The notes under the pieces: model-generated
What the model was told of the DNA's origin: nothing
Seen by the model: only the letters and a program-made list of their open reading frames with translations
Database searches by the model: none
Part shown: piece after piece, positions 7,780 through 16,363 of the stretch
Numbering within the stretch: the first letter of the stretch is position 1
How the letters are laid out: the number at the start of each line of letters is the position of its first letter
Program-made: the position numbers and the translations under genes
Assembly (NCBI RefSeq): GCF_010974945.1
Contig: NZ_JAAIVB010000055.1
Coordinates: forward strand, 1-64,000
DNA from: Noviherbaspirillum galbum
GTDB lineage: Bacteria; Pseudomonadota; Gammaproteobacteria; Burkholderiales; Burkholderiaceae_D
Direction of reading: 5' to 3'
DNA length: 64,000 nt

Positions 7780-10617
7780 CTAAACCGTCCAGCCGCTGGA
7801 AACGAAATCCTGGTAAGGCGCGGCCTGCAGGATGGCGTTCAGTACATGTGCCCGCAATACCTCGCGGCGCGGCGATTCCAGCATCGAGGCATGGGTGCCG
7901 CCGACGTGCACCGTCGACAGCCGGGTGCAGAGACCGCCCCAGCCATAATCCTCCGGCAGGTCGGGCAATCCCTGGTCCGACAGGAACAGGGTCACCGGCA
8001 TCGCAAGCGGCTTGAGTTTCCAGCGGCGCAAGGCATCCACGCGCATCCGGTAGTTGCGTTCCCGGTAGAAGGTATAGGAGATCGCCTTGTTCGGCCGCGA
8101 CGAGGCGGCCCAGGAAAGATAGCGGCCCAGCGCCACGAAGCGCTTGCGCACGAGGCGCAGCACCGTGACGGGATCGGCGGCCAGGTTCAGGTAGCGCAAC
8201 GCCTGCGCGCGCAGCACCTCGGCGCGGCTTTTGCCGAGGGCGGCGGACATGCCCCACATGCGGCTGTCGATCAGTCCGACGAAATGCACCTTGCGTCCGG
8301 CCTCCATCAGGCGGCGCGCCGTTTCGAACGCGACGTAGCCGCCATAAGAGTAGCCGGCGAGCGCATACGAGTCGCAGCCCGGTTCGGCGATGACCTGCCT
8401 GAAGGCCGCATCCACGATGGTGCTGAAGTCGCCATCAGCGGGATCATTGCCGCGCCATTCCGGGTAGTCGATGACCTTCATCCGGACGTTGCCGCCGAAG
8501 GCGGCGCGGAAATGCGACAGCAGCGGCTCGTCGCCCAGGATGCCCGGCATCATGAACAGCATCGGCTTGCCGGCGACGGGAGAGGCGGTTTCCTCGGCTG
8601 CGGCGCCGCGCAGTTGCCGGCCGAGCGCCGCCGCCAGCGACCTTGGCGTACTGGCCGGCTCCAGGATGTCGATCGCCACCTTCGCACCGGCCCGCTGCTC
8701 GATCTGGAACCAGAATTCAAGCGTCTTGAGCGAGTCCGCATCCATTTCGTCCCAGCGCATGTCTTCCCGGTAGGCGTTCGGCTTGAGGACCTCGCGCCAG
8801 GCGCGTTCCACGATGGTCAGCAGCGCGGGATCAGCCGGCTCGTCGCCGGAAATGCCTGCATTGACGGCATCACGCACGGGGCTGGAATCATTGCGCATGG
8901 CTTGCTGGCGTTCCAGTTCTTCCTGGTCCATTCTTTCCAGGCGCTTGACATCCGGCTTGAATCCCGGAAGCAGGGGAATCTGGTCGAGCATGCGGATCTC
9001 GGATGGCCGCATGTAGGCGGGCAATCCTGCCGCCAGCCTGTCCTTCAGGTCCGCAAGGACTTGCGTGCCATCAGCGTCGCCAGACGCATCCGGCACCACG
9101 TACGCCACCATGCCGATCGTTTCCGTCCCGGCGCGGCGGGCAATCACCACGGCGTCGCGGACGCGGCCCTTGCGCAGGATGGCTTCCACCTCGCCGGGAT
9201 CGATGCGCTGGCCCCGGATCTTGATCTGCCTGTCCTTGCGGCCGACCAGTTCCCACAAGCCGTCGGGAAGCTGGCGCACGAGATCGCCGGTGCGCTGGAT
9301 TCGATGGCCGGGCAGCTCGGGGTCGGGCTCGAAGGGACCGGGTTCGAGCTTGCCCAGCTTCCAGTAACCGATGGCGCCGTGGCGGGTGCGCACCACGAGT
9401 TCGCCGGTTTCGCCCTGCGCCACCGGCTGCCCAGCATCGTCCACCACCCTGAAGCCGATACCTTGCTGCGGATGCCCGACCGGGACCCGGGCTTGGGTCG
9501 GCTGCCAGTCCCGGGGAACGAACCACTGGAAGGCATTGGGCATCTCGGTCGAGCTGTAGCTCACCAGGAACAGGCAGGAAGGCGGCAATACCCGGCGGAC
9601 CTTCTCCAGGTCGGTGTCCCGCGTCACGTCGCCCGCCACGCGCATGATGCGCAGGCTGGCGCAAGCCTGCATGGCATCCGGCGCGTCGAGCAGCGTGCGT
9701 AGCAGGGAAGGAACCGTATAAGCCAGCGTGACGCGCTGCGCCCGCATGAACTCGAGCGTGCCGCCGATGCCGAGGCGATGCACGTCGGCGATGCACAGGC
9801 AGGCGCCGGAAAGAAGGGTGGTCAGAATCTCGCGCGTGCCGGCGATCGTCCAGGGGCCGCTGAGCAGCAGCATCCGGTCATCCGGGCCGACATGGCAGGT
9901 ATTGGCCGAGGCGGCGGCGCGCTGCAGGAGTCCGCGCTGGCTGTTGCAGATGCCCTTGGGCTTGCCGGTGCTGCCGGAAGTGTAAAGGAGGCAGGCCGGC
10001 GCATCGACATCCGCCGGCGCAGGGCCTTGCGAAGCGCCTGCCGTCTCGTCCTCGCTCAGAGACGAAGCCACGTCGATGCGGGACAGCGCGGCGGGGAGGT
10101 TTTCGACCTGCGGCATCGAAAGATCGCAGATCACGGCATGCATCGCCGACTCGGTGGCGATTTCATGCACGCGAGCCGCGGGTTGCTTGGGATCGATAGG
10201 CACGTACGGATGTCCGGATGCCATGCATGCGAGCATGGCGAGCGGAAACCGGCCGTCATTGGGAAAGAAGATGCCGACGGCGCCGCCGCGCGGAACCTGC
10301 CGGCCGAGCTGGCTTGCGAGCCGGCGCACTGCCTCGCGCAGGCCGGCGTAGCTCAGCTTGAGATTGCCATCATCCAGGGCATTGCGCTGCGCGTGGCGGT
10401 CTGCGATGAACTCGAAGCGCTGGAACAGCGGGCGGTCCAGCCAGTCATCCTCGAAGCCGTCGAATGCGAGGCCGCGGGGACCGCCGTGGTCGATGGGGAT
10501 GGCGTCCCCGGCGTAGCACCAGGCATCGCGCTGTCGTACCGACGCCTTGACGGCGCCATCAAGTTCAAGTTTGCCGTGATTGTCTGCTGAAGTCATTTGC
10601 ACAAACGCTTGTTTCAC
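7780..10617 (-). CDS. Single-module A-T-TE protein (AMP-ligase, carrier domain, thioesterase)
   Basis: A 945-residue NRPS-like protein without a condensation domain. Residues about 50-560 form an adenylation domain: A3 core LLYTSGSTGKPKG (about 210), A7 RTGDL, A8 GRKDRQIKIRGQRID, and the A10 lysine in PGFKPD (about 551). A carrier domain follows with the phosphopantetheine serine S629 in DADSL. A C-terminal alpha/beta-hydrolase thioesterase has S757 in GYSYGG and a late His in GGTHAS. It should activate a carboxylic acid with ATP, load it on its own carrier arm and release or transfer it. By hand alignment the A4 region (PWTIAGTREILTTLLSGA) has Ile where amino-acid-activating domains have the amine-binding Asp, so the substrate may not be an alpha-amino acid. 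The start is GTG 10617 or ATG 10596; neither has a convincing ribosome-binding site. A possible -10 TATAGT lies at 10778-10783. Confidence 0.85.
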   Translation of the reverse strand: MKQAFVQMTSADNHGKLELDGAVKASVRQRDAWCYAGDAIPIDHGGPRGLAFDGFEDDWLDRPLFQRFEFIADRHAQRNALDDGNLKLSYAGLREAVRRLASQLGRQVPRGGAVGIFFPNDGRFPLAMLACMASGHPYVPIDPKQPAARVHEIATESAMHAVICDLSMPQVENLPAALSRIDVASSLSEDETAGASQGPAPADVDAPACLLYTSGSTGKPKGICNSQRGLLQRAAASANTCHVGPDDRMLLLSGPWTIAGTREILTTLLSGACLCIADVHRLGIGGTLEFMRAQRVTLAYTVPSLLRTLLDAPDAMQACASLRIMRVAGDVTRDTDLEKVRRVLPPSCLFLVSYSSTEMPNAFQWFVPRDWQPTQARVPVGHPQQGIGFRVVDDAGQPVAQGETGELVVRTRHGAIGYWKLGKLEPGPFEPDPELPGHRIQRTGDLVRQLPDGLWELVGRKDRQIKIRGQRIDPGEVEAILRKGRVRDAVVIARRAGTETIGMVAYVVPDASGDADGTQVLADLKDRLAAGLPAYMRPSEIRMLDQIPLLPGFKPDVKRLERMDQEELERQQAMRNDSSPVRDAVNAGISGDEPADPALLTIVERAWREVLKPNAYREDMRWDEMDADSLKTLEFWFQIEQRAGAKVAIDILEPASTPRSLAAALGRQLRGAAAEETASPVAGKPMLFMMPGILGDEPLLSHFRAAFGGNVRMKVIDYPEWRGNDPADGDFSTIVDAAFRQVIAEPGCDSYALAGYSYGGYVAFETARRLMEAGRKVHFVGLIDSRMWGMSAALGKSRAEVLRAQALRYLNLAADPVTVLRLVRKRFVALGRYLSWAASSRPNKAISYTFYRERNYRMRVDALRRWKLKPLAMPVTLFLSDQGLPDLPEDYGWGGLCTRLSTVHVGGTHASMLESPRREVLRAHVLNAILQAAPYQDFVSSGWTV

Positions 10618-10892
10618 CTGTTGATCGATGGGCGCATGACGCGAGACTGGCGGCCTTCACGAGATGGTCGGAACAAGGCTTCCGCTGGCGTTCGTCGATG
10701 CGGTGTGCCATCGGCATGCCGGCGCCGGAGATGCTGGCCGCGAGCGTTTCCCTGCGTTCATTTGCTATCCCGGTTCGACTATAGAAAAAGATTCACTTTC
10801 CCAACTTGTTTCATCACAACGATACGTCCGCTTGACAATTTTTTACATGAGGTCGAAGCGGCGCAGCGCTATCCATGCACTTCGTCCGGGGA

Positions 10893-11360
10893 CTAGGGAA
10901 GGTGTGATCGAAGCGCCTCCTGATAGGCGCGGTTGACATACCTGATCGCTTCGGACAGCCCTGACGCCGTATGCACCAGCGTATAGCGGTCGCCCGACAG
11001 GTGCGATCGGTAGATCCGTATCCTCATCTTCGCTTTGCCGAAGAGGCCGGTGCCGGCACTCGTCTGGACGAGCGCGAATTCATAGCCGAAGTTCTTGGAA
11101 CGCAGGCGGACCACGCCTTTCGCAAGCAGTTGCCGGTCGGCGGCGAGCACGAGATCGTAGTGCGGCCCGGCGCGCCTGGCGGCGATCATCAGGCGTGCAT
11201 GCAGTTTTTCGCCGGCTGCGGCGTCATAGGGGCGGTTGGCGGATGACATTTGCAGTATCTCGAAGGTAAGGTCGCGCAAAGGGGCCGAAGGAGGGGTGAC
11301 AGCGGGGCGTGGCGCCTCCCGGACATCGCTTGCGGTGTCGTCGATTGCGTTCTGAACCAC
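10893..11360 (-). CDS. Hypothetical protein, GTG start
   Basis: A 155-residue soluble protein of unknown function; no family was recognised. It has no signal peptide or membrane segment. After a Pro/Ala-rich N-terminus (residues about 15-30), the rest is a basic mixed alpha/beta sequence (KLHARLMIAARRAGPHYDLV, GKAKMRIRIYRSHL) ending in a likely amphipathic helix. The start is set at GTG 11360 because GGAGG lies 8 bases upstream; the longer reading frame to 11435 has no such signal. It is on the same strand as the A-T-TE gene with a 275-base gap, so co-transcription is possible but not shown. Confidence 0.55.
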   Translation of the reverse strand: MVQNAIDDTASDVREAPRPAVTPPSAPLRDLTFEILQMSSANRPYDAAAGEKLHARLMIAARRAGPHYDLVLAADRQLLAKGVVRLRSKNFGYEFALVQTSAGTGLFGKAKMRIRIYRSHLSGDRYTLVHTASGLSEAIRYVNRAYQEALRSHLP

Positions 11361-11535
11361 TGGAATGACCTCCGATTGGCATTGCCTATGGATGACTATA
11401 TTTAAACTGGGAAGCCTAACTTTGTTCACGCACAATATTGGTCGGCGTCGGCCTTGCTCATCGGTATGAATTGCCGTCCTTCGATGCGTCTCGTCACGAT
11501 TTCCGCGCGCGATACCGGCACGTGTTCAGGGCGTG

Positions 11536-12441
11536 TTACTTCGTTCGGTTGCGCTCGCCGTCGGATGCCGTGGCGCCTTTCGTTTCCGCCAGCTTCCAAG
11601 CCCTCACATACTTTACTTCGAAGGCATTCTTAGGCCCGAGGGGCGTGGTGCTGTCGACCGGGCCGCTGGCGCTGCCGTATTGCATGTTGAGCAGCACGTA
11701 CATGCGCTTGTTCATCCTGACGCTGGCGGCATGGATCAGCTTGCCGTCGAAATAGAACGACAGCTTATCGGGTTCCCACTTGAGCCCGTACTTGTGGAAG
11801 TCGGAAGATAGGTCGCCCGCATGATGCGCATGGGTGGCGTGCGGCCCGGGCTGGCCATTGCCGTTCTGGTAGTAGCTGACGCCATAGCGGATGGGCCGGC
11901 GCCTGGCGTCCGCCCAGTATCCCGTCTTGTCGCCGGAGTAGGCTTCCATGATGTCGATCTCCGGCTCGCCCGGCGGCGCGTCGGAGTTGAGCAGCCAGAA
12001 GGCAGGCCAGCAACCGGCGCCGGTGGGAAGCCTGGCTTCCATTTCGAAGTACCCGTAGGTCTGGTCGAACTTGCGGGCGGTCGTCAGGATGCGCTGCTTG
12101 AATTCGCCGTTCTCGTCGGGCTGGGGCCAGATCCTGAGCATGCCGTCCGCGACCCCGAAGTCGTGCGTGGCGCGCGGCTTGTCGTACCAGATGTGATCAT
12201 TCCACTTGCTGGCATCCAGCCTGTCGCCATCGAATTCATCGCGAAAGCTCAGGACGTAGTTGTCTGCTTCCTGTCCGTATGGCGCGGGGAGCGAAGCGCG
12301 CGGCGATTCCTTCGCGGCCTCGCATGCGCTGACGAGGAGGATGCACGCCGTCGCAAACAGCCCGCCGGCAATGATCATCTTGAAGGTAGGTCGACGTGGC
12401 GGGAGACGGCCCGCGCACTGGCCTGCGGAGGGTGGTGTCAT
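11536..12441 (-). CDS. GH16 family glycoside hydrolase, lipoprotein
   Basis: Third GH16 enzyme (about 301 residues). An N-terminal stretch is followed by the hydrophobic signal IIAGGLFATACILLVSAC with lipobox VSAC, then the catalytic domain. The active-site motif is E161, D163, E166 (GEPEIDIMEAYSGDKTGYW). It is most like the catalytic domain of the gene at 23579-25249 (shared NSDAPPGEPEIDIMEAYSGD and SASG..TPLGPKN) and less like the pair at 241/1766. ATG 12441 is preferred to the longer frame because a terminator of the preceding gene lies at 12455-12486; ATG 12378, directly before the signal core, is also possible. It is expected on the outer membrane or periplasmic face, cleaving or transglycosylating the EPS. 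Confidence 0.82.
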   Translation of the reverse strand: MTPPSAGQCAGRLPPRRPTFKMIIAGGLFATACILLVSACEAAKESPRASLPAPYGQEADNYVLSFRDEFDGDRLDASKWNDHIWYDKPRATHDFGVADGMLRIWPQPDENGEFKQRILTTARKFDQTYGYFEMEARLPTGAGCWPAFWLLNSDAPPGEPEIDIMEAYSGDKTGYWADARRRPIRYGVSYYQNGNGQPGPHATHAHHAGDLSSDFHKYGLKWEPDKLSFYFDGKLIHAASVRMNKRMYVLLNMQYGSASGPVDSTTPLGPKNAFEVKYVRAWKLAETKGATASDGERNRTK

Positions 12442-12454
12442 GATGCGCTCGACA

Positions 12455-12486
12455 AGAAAAAGAACCGCCTGCGGTTGCGGCGGTTC
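12455..12486 (-). terminator. Rho-independent terminator downstream of the TbpB-like lipoprotein gene
   Basis: On the minus strand, GAACCGCC pairs with GGCGGTTC (12479-12486 with 12462-12469) around a 9-base loop and is followed by TTTTTCTT. It closes the transcript of the gene at 12554 and argues that the GH16 gene downstream has its own promoter and starts at or after 12441. Confidence 0.85.
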
Positions 12487-12553
12487 CAACGATCTCGTGA
12501 CGCGCCGGCCGGATCCGCTTCCCGTGGAAGCTTGTCCGGCCGGCTGCCTTGCC

Positions 12554-14086
12554 TTACTGCTTGCGGCCGATGAAGCCCGCGATGCCGACCTGGCCGCCGG
12601 CGTTTGACAGCGCGAAGGTGCCCGCGATTTCGGCCGGGCCGGCGCCGGTGGCGCCCGTGGAAATGACGGGGCCGAAGTAGCGCGCGCCCACGCCGCCCTG
12701 CAGCGTGTCTGCGGTCGCCGGACCGGTGAGGTAGTTCGCCACCGTAGTGCCGGCCGCGCCCATGCCCGCCTGCGCCGTGAAGTTCAGCGGGATCGCGGTC
12801 GCATACTGCTCGCTCAGGTCGAAGTCCGCCTTGGTGTTGAGGATCTTGACCGTCACCTGGCGGGTGGCGAAATCGACGGTGATCTCGCAGTCGCCATGCA
12901 CGTAGGCGGCATCTTCGGAAGCATTGCGGGCATACCACCCGAAGACGAAGCCTGCATAGGTTGCCGTACCGGAGGTGGGGATGGCGGACGGATCGGTGAC
13001 GTTGCCATAGGCGACCAGGCCGCGGCGGTTCTGGTTGAATTCCTTGGGCGCGCGCCATTCGGCGATGCCGACCGTGTCCTTGGTCTTCCAGGCGCCGATG
13101 TTCGAATAGGCCATGTTGTAGTTGGTCAGTTCGCGTTCGCCCTTGGTGCCGGCATACGGCACGCCGGCCGCCGTCGCGCCGGCGAGGAAGGTCGGGTTGC
13201 CCGATGCATCGGGCAAGCCGCTGCCCGCGTGGATGTCGCCGTCGCCGTGCACCCGCTTGGCGGTCGTCAGGTCGGGGATGTAGCCGCCGTTGCGCCAGTC
13301 GCCCGAGCGGAATTTGATGCCCGCGGTTTCGGACGCGGGGCAGGGCATCATCTCTACCGGGCAGCGGGTCGGCAGCGTGCGGGGAAAGTACTGGTTGTTG
13401 GCATAGTTCGCCTGCGTCGCGCCGGTGCCGCGTGTCGCGAAGTCGTAGTAGGACACGTCGGACGGATCGGGCAGGGCAGCATAGCTGATCGCGCCGCTGG
13501 CATCGAGCAGGGTGCGTCCCGCCACGGGACGGAAGGTTTCCACGATGGGCGGGCGCTCGTTGATGCTGTCGAAGGAAATGCCCATGTTTGTCAGGACTAC
13601 CGCCGTGCCGGCGACGCTGCCATCGGCCGCCTTGTTCACGCGCAGGTCTGCCGTGCCGCCCGAGGCCAGGGTCAGGCCATAGGCCGTCGTCGGGTTCTTG
13701 ATCACGGGCTCGAGGTCATTGGTGGATTTGCCATAGACCTGCACGCCCGAACTGGTCAGGGCGATGCCGTTGTCGGTGCGGATGATCGAGGAGCCGCTGC
13801 ACTGGTAGCTGGCGCCGTCCACGCAGGTCATGACCATCGGCGCGGTGGTGGTCGCCGGCAGCGCCGCGCCTTGCGTGGTGGGAGTGGTGGGAGTGGTGGG
13901 AGTGGTTGGCGTTGTAGGCGTCGTCGGGGTGGTCGGCGTGGTGGGCGTGGTGGGCGTTGTACTGCCGCCCGAATTGGAGGCCGTCGTCGGCGTCGTGCCG
14001 GAGGAGCCGCCGCCGCCGCCGCATGCGGCGAGCACGGCCAGCATGATGACGGACAGCGGAAGCTGATACTGCATGAATTTTTTCAT
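12554..14086 (-). CDS. Surface lipoprotein with Thr-Thr-Pro linker and TbpB-like C-terminus
   Basis: A 510-residue putative outer-membrane lipoprotein. The signal peptide MKKFMQYQLPLSVIMLAVLAAC ends in the lipobox LAAC, then comes GGGGGSSG and nine or so Thr-Thr-Pro triplets. The mature domain has a Cys pair near its start (TCVDGASYQC). The C-terminus (GARYFGPV...EIAGTFALSN...VGIAGFIGRKQ) resembles the beta-barrel end of transferrin-binding-protein-B-like lipoproteins, in which a final G-x-F-G-x-K/R strand is typical. The start is ATG 14086, which begins the signal; the reading frame runs further up without support. It lies between the deacetylase operon and a GH16 gene. A role as a surface adhesin or ligand-binding protein is a guess; the TbpB resemblance is limited to the C-terminal strands. 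Confidence 0.6.
   Translation of the reverse strand: MKKFMQYQLPLSVIMLAVLAACGGGGGSSGTTPTTASNSGGSTTPTTPTTPTTPTTPTTPTTPTTPTTPTTQGAALPATTTAPMVMTCVDGASYQCSGSSIIRTDNGIALTSSGVQVYGKSTNDLEPVIKNPTTAYGLTLASGGTADLRVNKAADGSVAGTAVVLTNMGISFDSINERPPIVETFRPVAGRTLLDASGAISYAALPDPSDVSYYDFATRGTGATQANYANNQYFPRTLPTRCPVEMMPCPASETAGIKFRSGDWRNGGYIPDLTTAKRVHGDGDIHAGSGLPDASGNPTFLAGATAAGVPYAGTKGERELTNYNMAYSNIGAWKTKDTVGIAEWRAPKEFNQNRRGLVAYGNVTDPSAIPTSGTATYAGFVFGWYARNASEDAAYVHGDCEITVDFATRQVTVKILNTKADFDLSEQYATAIPLNFTAQAGMGAAGTTVANYLTGPATADTLQGGVGARYFGPVISTGATGAGPAEIAGTFALSNAGGQVGIAGFIGRKQ
13874..13960 (-). repeat. Nine-base tandem repeat coding (Thr-Thr-Pro)n
   Basis: About nine copies of a degenerate 9-base unit (GGNGTNGTN on the plus strand) encode a Thr-Thr-Pro linker after the lipid anchor of the lipoprotein. 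The unit length keeps the frame on expansion or contraction, so linker length may vary between strains. Confidence 0.8.
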
Positions 14087-14291
14087 AGGGACTCGCGGAA
14101 GTGGTTGGTCAAATGGCGGCGATGGTGCCGCCTGATTCATTCGGTCTTCGGGAAAATCGGATATCAGAGTTTTAGCTTTTGAGTTGAATATCCGCGATCA
14201 AAGTTACTAGTTCAACAAGAGGGGCCAATTGATTCGACTCAAGCAAGTTTGATAGGCGTGGGATGCGATGAAACTAAATTGCGATGCCACA

Positions 14292-14318
14292 ATCGCGCCG
14301 CAGCGCATGCGGCGCGAT
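14292..14318 (-). terminator. Strong hairpin after the YdjC-type deacetylase operon
   Basis: A perfect 11-bp stem ATCGCGCCGCA / TGCGGCGCGAT with a 5-base loop lies 19 bases beyond the stop at 14337 on the minus strand. It is not followed directly by a T run, so it may terminate inefficiently or protect the mRNA 3' end. Confidence 0.5.
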
Positions 14319-14336
14319 GTTGCAGGAGGCGGGAAC

Positions 14337-15101
14337 TCAGGCGACGCAGTGATGCAGGTCGCCGTAGGAAACGAGCTTGTCGGGACGCGTAACGCGGCTT
14401 AGCAAGGGACGGAAGGGCTGCTTCATCTCGGCGTCGATCAGGCTGCCGTCGGCGGCATAAGCCGGATGAACCATGAGTTCGACGACGGTATCCTGCGACA
14501 TGCATTCGCGCGGAAGGGATGCGATGTCGTTCAGGTCGCAGAAGTAATCCGTGCCTTTGAGGCCGTTGAGTGAAATGATCCAGTTCAGGTTGGCCTTGTA
14601 GGTCCTGCGCGCGATGGACGCGGCCCTGACATTGTCGGATAACCTGAGGTAGGGAACGGAAAGTCTGCGCAGTTCGCGGACCACCGCGAGCGAGATGAAC
14701 AGCTCGGTGTGCACATGGTGATGCGAGTCTGCATGCGTGAGCGAGATGCCATGCTTGCGGCAACGATGGATTTGCTGGGCCACCTCTTCGCGCACCAGGT
14801 TGATTTCGTCACGCGGCAGCCAGTAATGCGTGAAGCGCTTGAAACCCAGGTTGCCTTTTTCATCGCAGAAGATGCGCGACTGGCGGATGCCGGTCGTGAG
14901 CGGCCGGCCTTCGGTCAGGTTGAGGTGGATGCCGATCTTGTCGGCGAAGCCCATGCGCCGGGCGAGATCGCAGGCGTGTTCGAAGGCGGGCGCGTTCGCC
15001 ATGATGGTGGTGCTGGAAATCAGTCCGGCGGCAAACGATTCCGCGATTGCCTGGTTGACGCTTTCAGAGTAGCCGAAGTCGTCGGCATTGATGATGAGCA
15101 T
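14337..15101 (-). CDS. YdjC/ChbG-family carbohydrate deacetylase
   Basis: A 254-residue deacetylase of the YdjC fold; characterised members (ChbG) remove the acetyl group from N-acetylated sugars using one metal ion. The N-terminus MLIINADDFGYSES has the D7/D8 pair, H59 sits in GIHLNLTEG, and the metal/catalytic segment is HADSHHHVH (residues 123-131). VELMVHPAY near the end is also typical. The start ATG 15101 matches the family N-terminus exactly, although the frame remains open upstream. It is the last gene of the block B operon, 14 bases after the WcaI-like transferase. It may deacetylate a sugar of the repeat unit, a second deacetylase besides the one at 6946. Confidence 0.82.
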   Translation of the reverse strand: MLIINADDFGYSESVNQAIAESFAAGLISSTTIMANAPAFEHACDLARRMGFADKIGIHLNLTEGRPLTTGIRQSRIFCDEKGNLGFKRFTHYWLPRDEINLVREEVAQQIHRCRKHGISLTHADSHHHVHTELFISLAVVRELRRLSVPYLRLSDNVRAASIARRTYKANLNWIISLNGLKGTDYFCDLNDIASLPRECMSQDTVVELMVHPAYAADGSLIDAEMKQPFRPLLSRVTRPDKLVSYGDLHHCVA

Positions 15102-15115
15102 GGATGATCGTTGGG

Positions 15116-16363
15116 TTAGACATAGGGTTGGGAAACGCCGGCTTCCGACGGGTCCTGCTTCAGCAGGTCTTCGAATTCCCTCAGGATGTTCCGGATGTTG
15201 AGCTTGGTTTCCGCGTATTCGCGGCCCGCCTTGCCGAGCGCGTGCCGCCGCTCGCGGTCGTGCGCCAGATCGCGCACCGCCCCGGCGAACGCATCGGCGT
15301 CGCCAGGCGCGGTGATGACGCTGCACTTGGACACGACGCGTCCCAGCTCAGTATCGGCATGCGCGGTGGCGACGACCGCGCGTCCGCTTGCGAGCATGCC
15401 GGTCAGCTTCGAGGGCATGACGAGGTCTGCGGCATCGGCGCGCTGCGGAAGCAGGTGGATGTCGGCGAGTCCGAGAAGATCGTTGAGCCGCTCGAAGGGC
15501 TGCAGGTCGAGGAAGCGGACGTTCCTGAGGCCCGCCGTCTGTTCCTCCAGCTTGCTCCGGCCGGCGCCGTTGCCGCAGAAGACGAACATGATCCGCGGTT
15601 CGTCCGCCAGCCGGCGTGCGGCGTCGGCAAGGATTTCCAGCCCTTGCTTGTTGCCCATGTTGCCGGAGTAGAGGGCAACGATGGTGTTGTCGGCAATGCC
15701 GAGTTCGCTCCGGTAGCTGCTCGGCCCGTCCAGCGGATAGATGTGGCTCAGGTCGATCCAGTTGGGGCAGTGGACCAGCCGCTCGGCTTCCACGCCCTTG
15801 TCGAGGGCATGCTTCATCATGCTGTCGGAAATCGTCGACACCTGGTCGAAGCGCCGCATCAGCCAGCGCTCGATGCCAAGCACCATGCGCCGCGCCAGGC
15901 TGCCCTTGAGCAGGCCGAGCGCGAATGCAGCGTCGACTTCGTAATCCTGGATGTGCAGCCAGGCGCGGGCGCGCGTCAGCTTCGCCAGGCAAAGCGCGGC
16001 GGGGGCGCAGGCAAGCGGAGGCTCGACCACCCAGACGACGTCCGGCCGCCATAGCAGCTGCCTGGCAACGACGGGAAGGCTGGCGATGGCGAAGCTTGCC
16101 AGGTGCAGCAGCCGCTTGCCGCCGGATGGCTGGCGCGGCACCCACAAGGGCGCGCGCCATACCCGCGCGCCGCCCCAGCGTTCATGCTTGTAGAGCAGGG
16201 CGCTATACCCCTTGGGGATTTCCCAGTTCGGATAATAGGGCGGCGCGGTGACGACCCGAACATCATGGCCCGCCTGGGCAAGCCACGCTGCCATCTCGCC
16301 GGTGTATTTACCGATGCCGGTGAGTTCTGGAGCGAAGTTGATGCCGTACAACAAAATCTTCAT
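15116..16363 (-). CDS. wcaI: WcaI-like glycosyltransferase family 4
   Basis: A 415-residue GT4 enzyme resembling WcaI of colanic-acid clusters. The N-terminus MKILLYGINFAPELTGIGKY and TAPPYYPNWEIPKGY are characteristic of that subfamily. The C-terminal half has the GT-B donor domain: ALYSGNMGNKQGLEIL, FLDLQPFERLNDLLGLADIHLLPQ and PSKLTGMLASGRAVVA. The start ATG 16363 is preceded by GAGGAA with 6 bases of spacing. The first 56 bases overlap the end of the WcaF-like gene, so translation is likely coupled. It adds a sugar to the undecaprenyl-linked repeat unit; the donor cannot be deduced. Confidence 0.82.
   Translation of the reverse strand: MKILLYGINFAPELTGIGKYTGEMAAWLAQAGHDVRVVTAPPYYPNWEIPKGYSALLYKHERWGGARVWRAPLWVPRQPSGGKRLLHLASFAIASLPVVARQLLWRPDVVWVVEPPLACAPAALCLAKLTRARAWLHIQDYEVDAAFALGLLKGSLARRMVLGIERWLMRRFDQVSTISDSMMKHALDKGVEAERLVHCPNWIDLSHIYPLDGPSSYRSELGIADNTIVALYSGNMGNKQGLEILADAARRLADEPRIMFVFCGNGAGRSKLEEQTAGLRNVRFLDLQPFERLNDLLGLADIHLLPQRADAADLVMPSKLTGMLASGRAVVATAHADTELGRVVSKCSVITAPGDADAFAGAVRDLAHDRERRHALGKAGREYAETKLNIRNILREFEDLLKQDPSEAGVSQPYV

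Noticed and set aside
7846-9702. Long open frame on the plus strand opposite the A-T-TE gene
   Set aside because: It is the antisense shadow of a gene with clear motifs; the predicted protein is His/Arg/Ala-rich with no domain, as expected in GC-rich DNA.
13874-13960. Tandem short repeats that could suggest a CRISPR array
   Set aside because: The units are 9 bases without spacers and code Thr-Thr-Pro in frame in a lipoprotein.
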